Source: Thermoflexales bacterium
GTDB lineage: Bacteria; Chloroflexota; Anaerolineae; Fen-1058
Assembly (NCBI GenBank): GCA_030834835.1
Contig: JAUQXD010000516.1
Span: 1 to 6,912, forward strand
Direction of reading: 5' to 3'
Length of the DNA stretch: 6,912 bases
The notes beneath the pieces are model-generated. The model made no database searches. It was not told the origin of the DNA and saw only the letters and a list, made by a program, of their open reading frames with translations. Below, one piece after another: positions 5,678 to 6,912 of the stretch (the stretch's first letter is position 1; every line of letters starts with the position of its first letter). Position numbers and translations under genes: made by a program.

Positions 5678-6028
5678 ATGTGGTACACGCCGGCTGAACT
5701 GGGACAAGAATTGGGCGTTTCAGCGCGCACCATTCGTGAGTGGCAACGGCTTGGGTTGCCCTATCGACGCGATGAGCGCGGCCACCTCTGGATCGACGGG
5801 CGACAGTTCGCGGCCTGGGTGAAGGAAGTATCCCGGCCACGGCTAGGGCGGCGGTTGAACCCCGATGAGGCGTACTGTCTGACCTGCCGCACAGCCGTCA
5901 AACTCGTCAATCCGACGCGTCAACAGCACGGGCATCAGGTGACCATGAAAGGACAGTGTCCGAACTGCGGCAAGGCGATTTATCGGGGAGGACGACATGG
6001 TGAATCGACAAAACTATCGCTGGGCTAA
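5558..6028 (+). CDS. helix-turn-helix and zinc-ribbon protein, likely accessory or directionality factor of the adjacent recombinase
   Basis: The full frame is 156 residues. Residues 41-92 form a MerR/excisionase-like helix-turn-helix with a wing: MWYTPAELGQELGVSARTIR, EWQRLGLPYRRDERGHLWID and FAAWVKE. Then comes a zinc ribbon with CLTC (107-110) and CPNC (134-137). Recombination directionality factors and phage excisionases often have this small wHTH fold, so a role in excision or in regulating the integrase is plausible; that is inference. Three starts compete: ATG 5558 (coupled to a small upstream ORF), ATG 5645, and ATG 5678, which starts exactly at the HTH and has GGGA 9 bases upstream. 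The first 40 residues are probably a leftover of another gene, so ATG 5678 (116 residues) may be the true start. The 3' end overlaps the integrase gene by 32 bases, pointing to a shared transcript. Confidence 0.7.
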   Translation: MNELPEVETTSTCSQPAAGQTRHSLRISQMAIVRAPGLLPMWYTPAELGQELGVSARTIREWQRLGLPYRRDERGHLWIDGRQFAAWVKEVSRPRLGRRLNPDEAYCLTCRTAVKLVNPTRQQHGHQVTMKGQCPNCGKAIYRGGRHGESTKLSLG

Positions 6029-6912
6029 GACCTATCTGGAGTATCTGGCAGAAGTGACCCAGCTCGATCATCGTTCGGTCGAGCGCTACTGGTTCTATCT
6101 CAAGCCGCTGTTGATCTGGGCGGACGACGTGGCGTTGAGCCATGCCGCCGAGCGGCGGCCGGCGTTTCCAACTTATCTGGCAGCGACGCGCCAAGATGAT
6201 GAAGCAGGCCCATACGCGCCAAGCACCTTGAAGAAGATCATGCGGACGACCAAGCGCTTTCTGCTCTGGTTGAAGATGACCTGCCCACGCGAGTTCCGTG
6301 ATCTGCCCATGACGTGGATCGATGCCCTACGACCCCCTCGGGGTGTGGAGCAACCACGCGATCACCAATTCATTACTTTGGAAGAAATTCGGCAGTTGAC
6401 GGCCTTCGAGATTGATGATGACGATCTGGCCTTGCGGCGTGATCAAGCCGCAGCCGCGATGCTCTTTCTTTCCGGCATGCGCGCGGGAGCCTTCGGCACT
6501 TTGCCGATCGAGGCGGTTGATCTATCCCACCGGACGATCAAACAGTGGCCCTCGCTTCACGTGCACACGAAGAAAGGCAAATCCGCCACAACGTATTTGC
6601 TGGATATTCCTGAATTGCTGACCGTCGTTGAACGCTGGGATGCGTTCATTCGCGCGCAACTGCCTGCGACGGCGATGTGGTATACGCCGGTCGTGCATCA
6701 ATGGGGTGAACAATCCCTGTCTGCCGAAGCGCCGGGCGCCAATCGCAACATTGCGATCGCCAAACGGCTGCACCTCTTGTTCGAGCAGGCAGGTGTTCCC
6801 TATCAATCGCCGCACAAGTTCCGTCATGGTCACGCAGTCTATGCGCTGCAACACGCCAAGACAATGGCCGACTACAAAGCCGTCAGCATGAACCTGATGC
6901 ATGCTGATATTC
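5997..6912 (+). CDS. tyrosine recombinase / phage-type integrase (runs off right edge)
   Basis: There are 305 codons to the window edge without a stop. The ATG at 5997 has GGGGAGG (5985-5991) 5 bases upstream. Residues 1-110 look like the SAM-like core-binding domain (YRWAKTYLEYLAEVTQLDHR, then STLKKIMRTTKRFLLWLK). The catalytic domain shows LFLSGMRAGAF with the first Arg (R162), a beta-hairpin Lys in HTKKGK (192-195), the HxxR box SPHKFRHGHA (H273, R276) and NLMHADI, in which H302 takes the place of the LGH histidine. The nucleophilic Tyr is expected about nine residues later, just beyond the window. The enzyme would catalyse site-specific strand exchange for integration or excision of a mobile element. 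Its start lies inside the HTH gene, so the two are probably translated together. Confidence 0.9.
   Translation, partial: MVNRQNYRWAKTYLEYLAEVTQLDHRSVERYWFYLKPLLIWADDVALSHAAERRPAFPTYLAATRQDDEAGPYAPSTLKKIMRTTKRFLLWLKMTCPREFRDLPMTWIDALRPPRGVEQPRDHQFITLEEIRQLTAFEIDDDDLALRRDQAAAAMLFLSGMRAGAFGTLPIEAVDLSHRTIKQWPSLHVHTKKGKSATTYLLDIPELLTVVERWDAFIRAQLPATAMWYTPVVHQWGEQSLSAEAPGANRNIAIAKRLHLLFEQAGVPYQSPHKFRHGHAVYALQHAKTMADYKAVSMNLMHADI

Noticed and set aside
1..6912. CRISPR array, tRNA or rRNA genes, insertion-sequence inverted repeats
   Set aside because: No regularly spaced repeats, no cloverleaf or rRNA-like sequence and no transposase were found. A tRNA attachment site for the integrase is not in view.

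Overview
The window reads as a moderately GC-rich bacterial chromosome segment. I infer a Chloroflexota (Anaerolineae/Ktedonobacteria-like) host from the flavour of the TetR regulator, the HsdS tail and the polytopic membrane protein. That is recognition by eye, not a search result. Gene density is normal, but the content is accessory: a broken restriction-modification locus, a large signal-transduction ATPase, and an integrase module that runs off the right edge.

Left part (1-1020): the start of a membrane protein that looks like a CPBP-family protease is transcribed leftward off the edge. It diverges from a complete TetR/AcrR-type repressor gene. The shared intergenic region holds a good sigma-70-type promoter for the repressor, with a short palindrome over its -10 box. 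The repressor gene ends in a plausible intrinsic terminator.

Scar (about 1020-1690): on the minus strand, a promoter and the first about 22 codons of an hsdR-like gene are followed at once, in another frame, by the last about 77 codons of an hsdS-like gene. The rest of hsdR, all of hsdM and most of hsdS are missing. This looks like an internally deleted type I restriction-modification operon.

Central operon (1690-5460, minus strand): a promoter at 5431-5459 is followed by an 852-residue P-loop (STAND/NACHT-like) NTPase with an unrecognised N-terminal domain. After 37 bases comes a 360-residue, histidine-rich polytopic membrane protein of unknown function, then a hairpin terminator. The NTPase architecture and the neighbours (R-M scar, integrase) make this a candidate immune-type system. 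No function can be proved from sequence alone.

Right part (5490-6912, plus strand): divergent from the operon lies a compact integration module. It has a tiny ORF with a strong Shine-Dalgarno, an overlapping gene for a helix-turn-helix plus zinc-ribbon protein, and an overlapping tyrosine recombinase truncated by the window edge just before its expected nucleophilic tyrosine. The first about 38 codons of the HTH reading frame resemble the N-terminus of formamidopyrimidine-DNA glycosylase (MutM/Fpg), which hints at a fusion or attachment-site junction in mutM.
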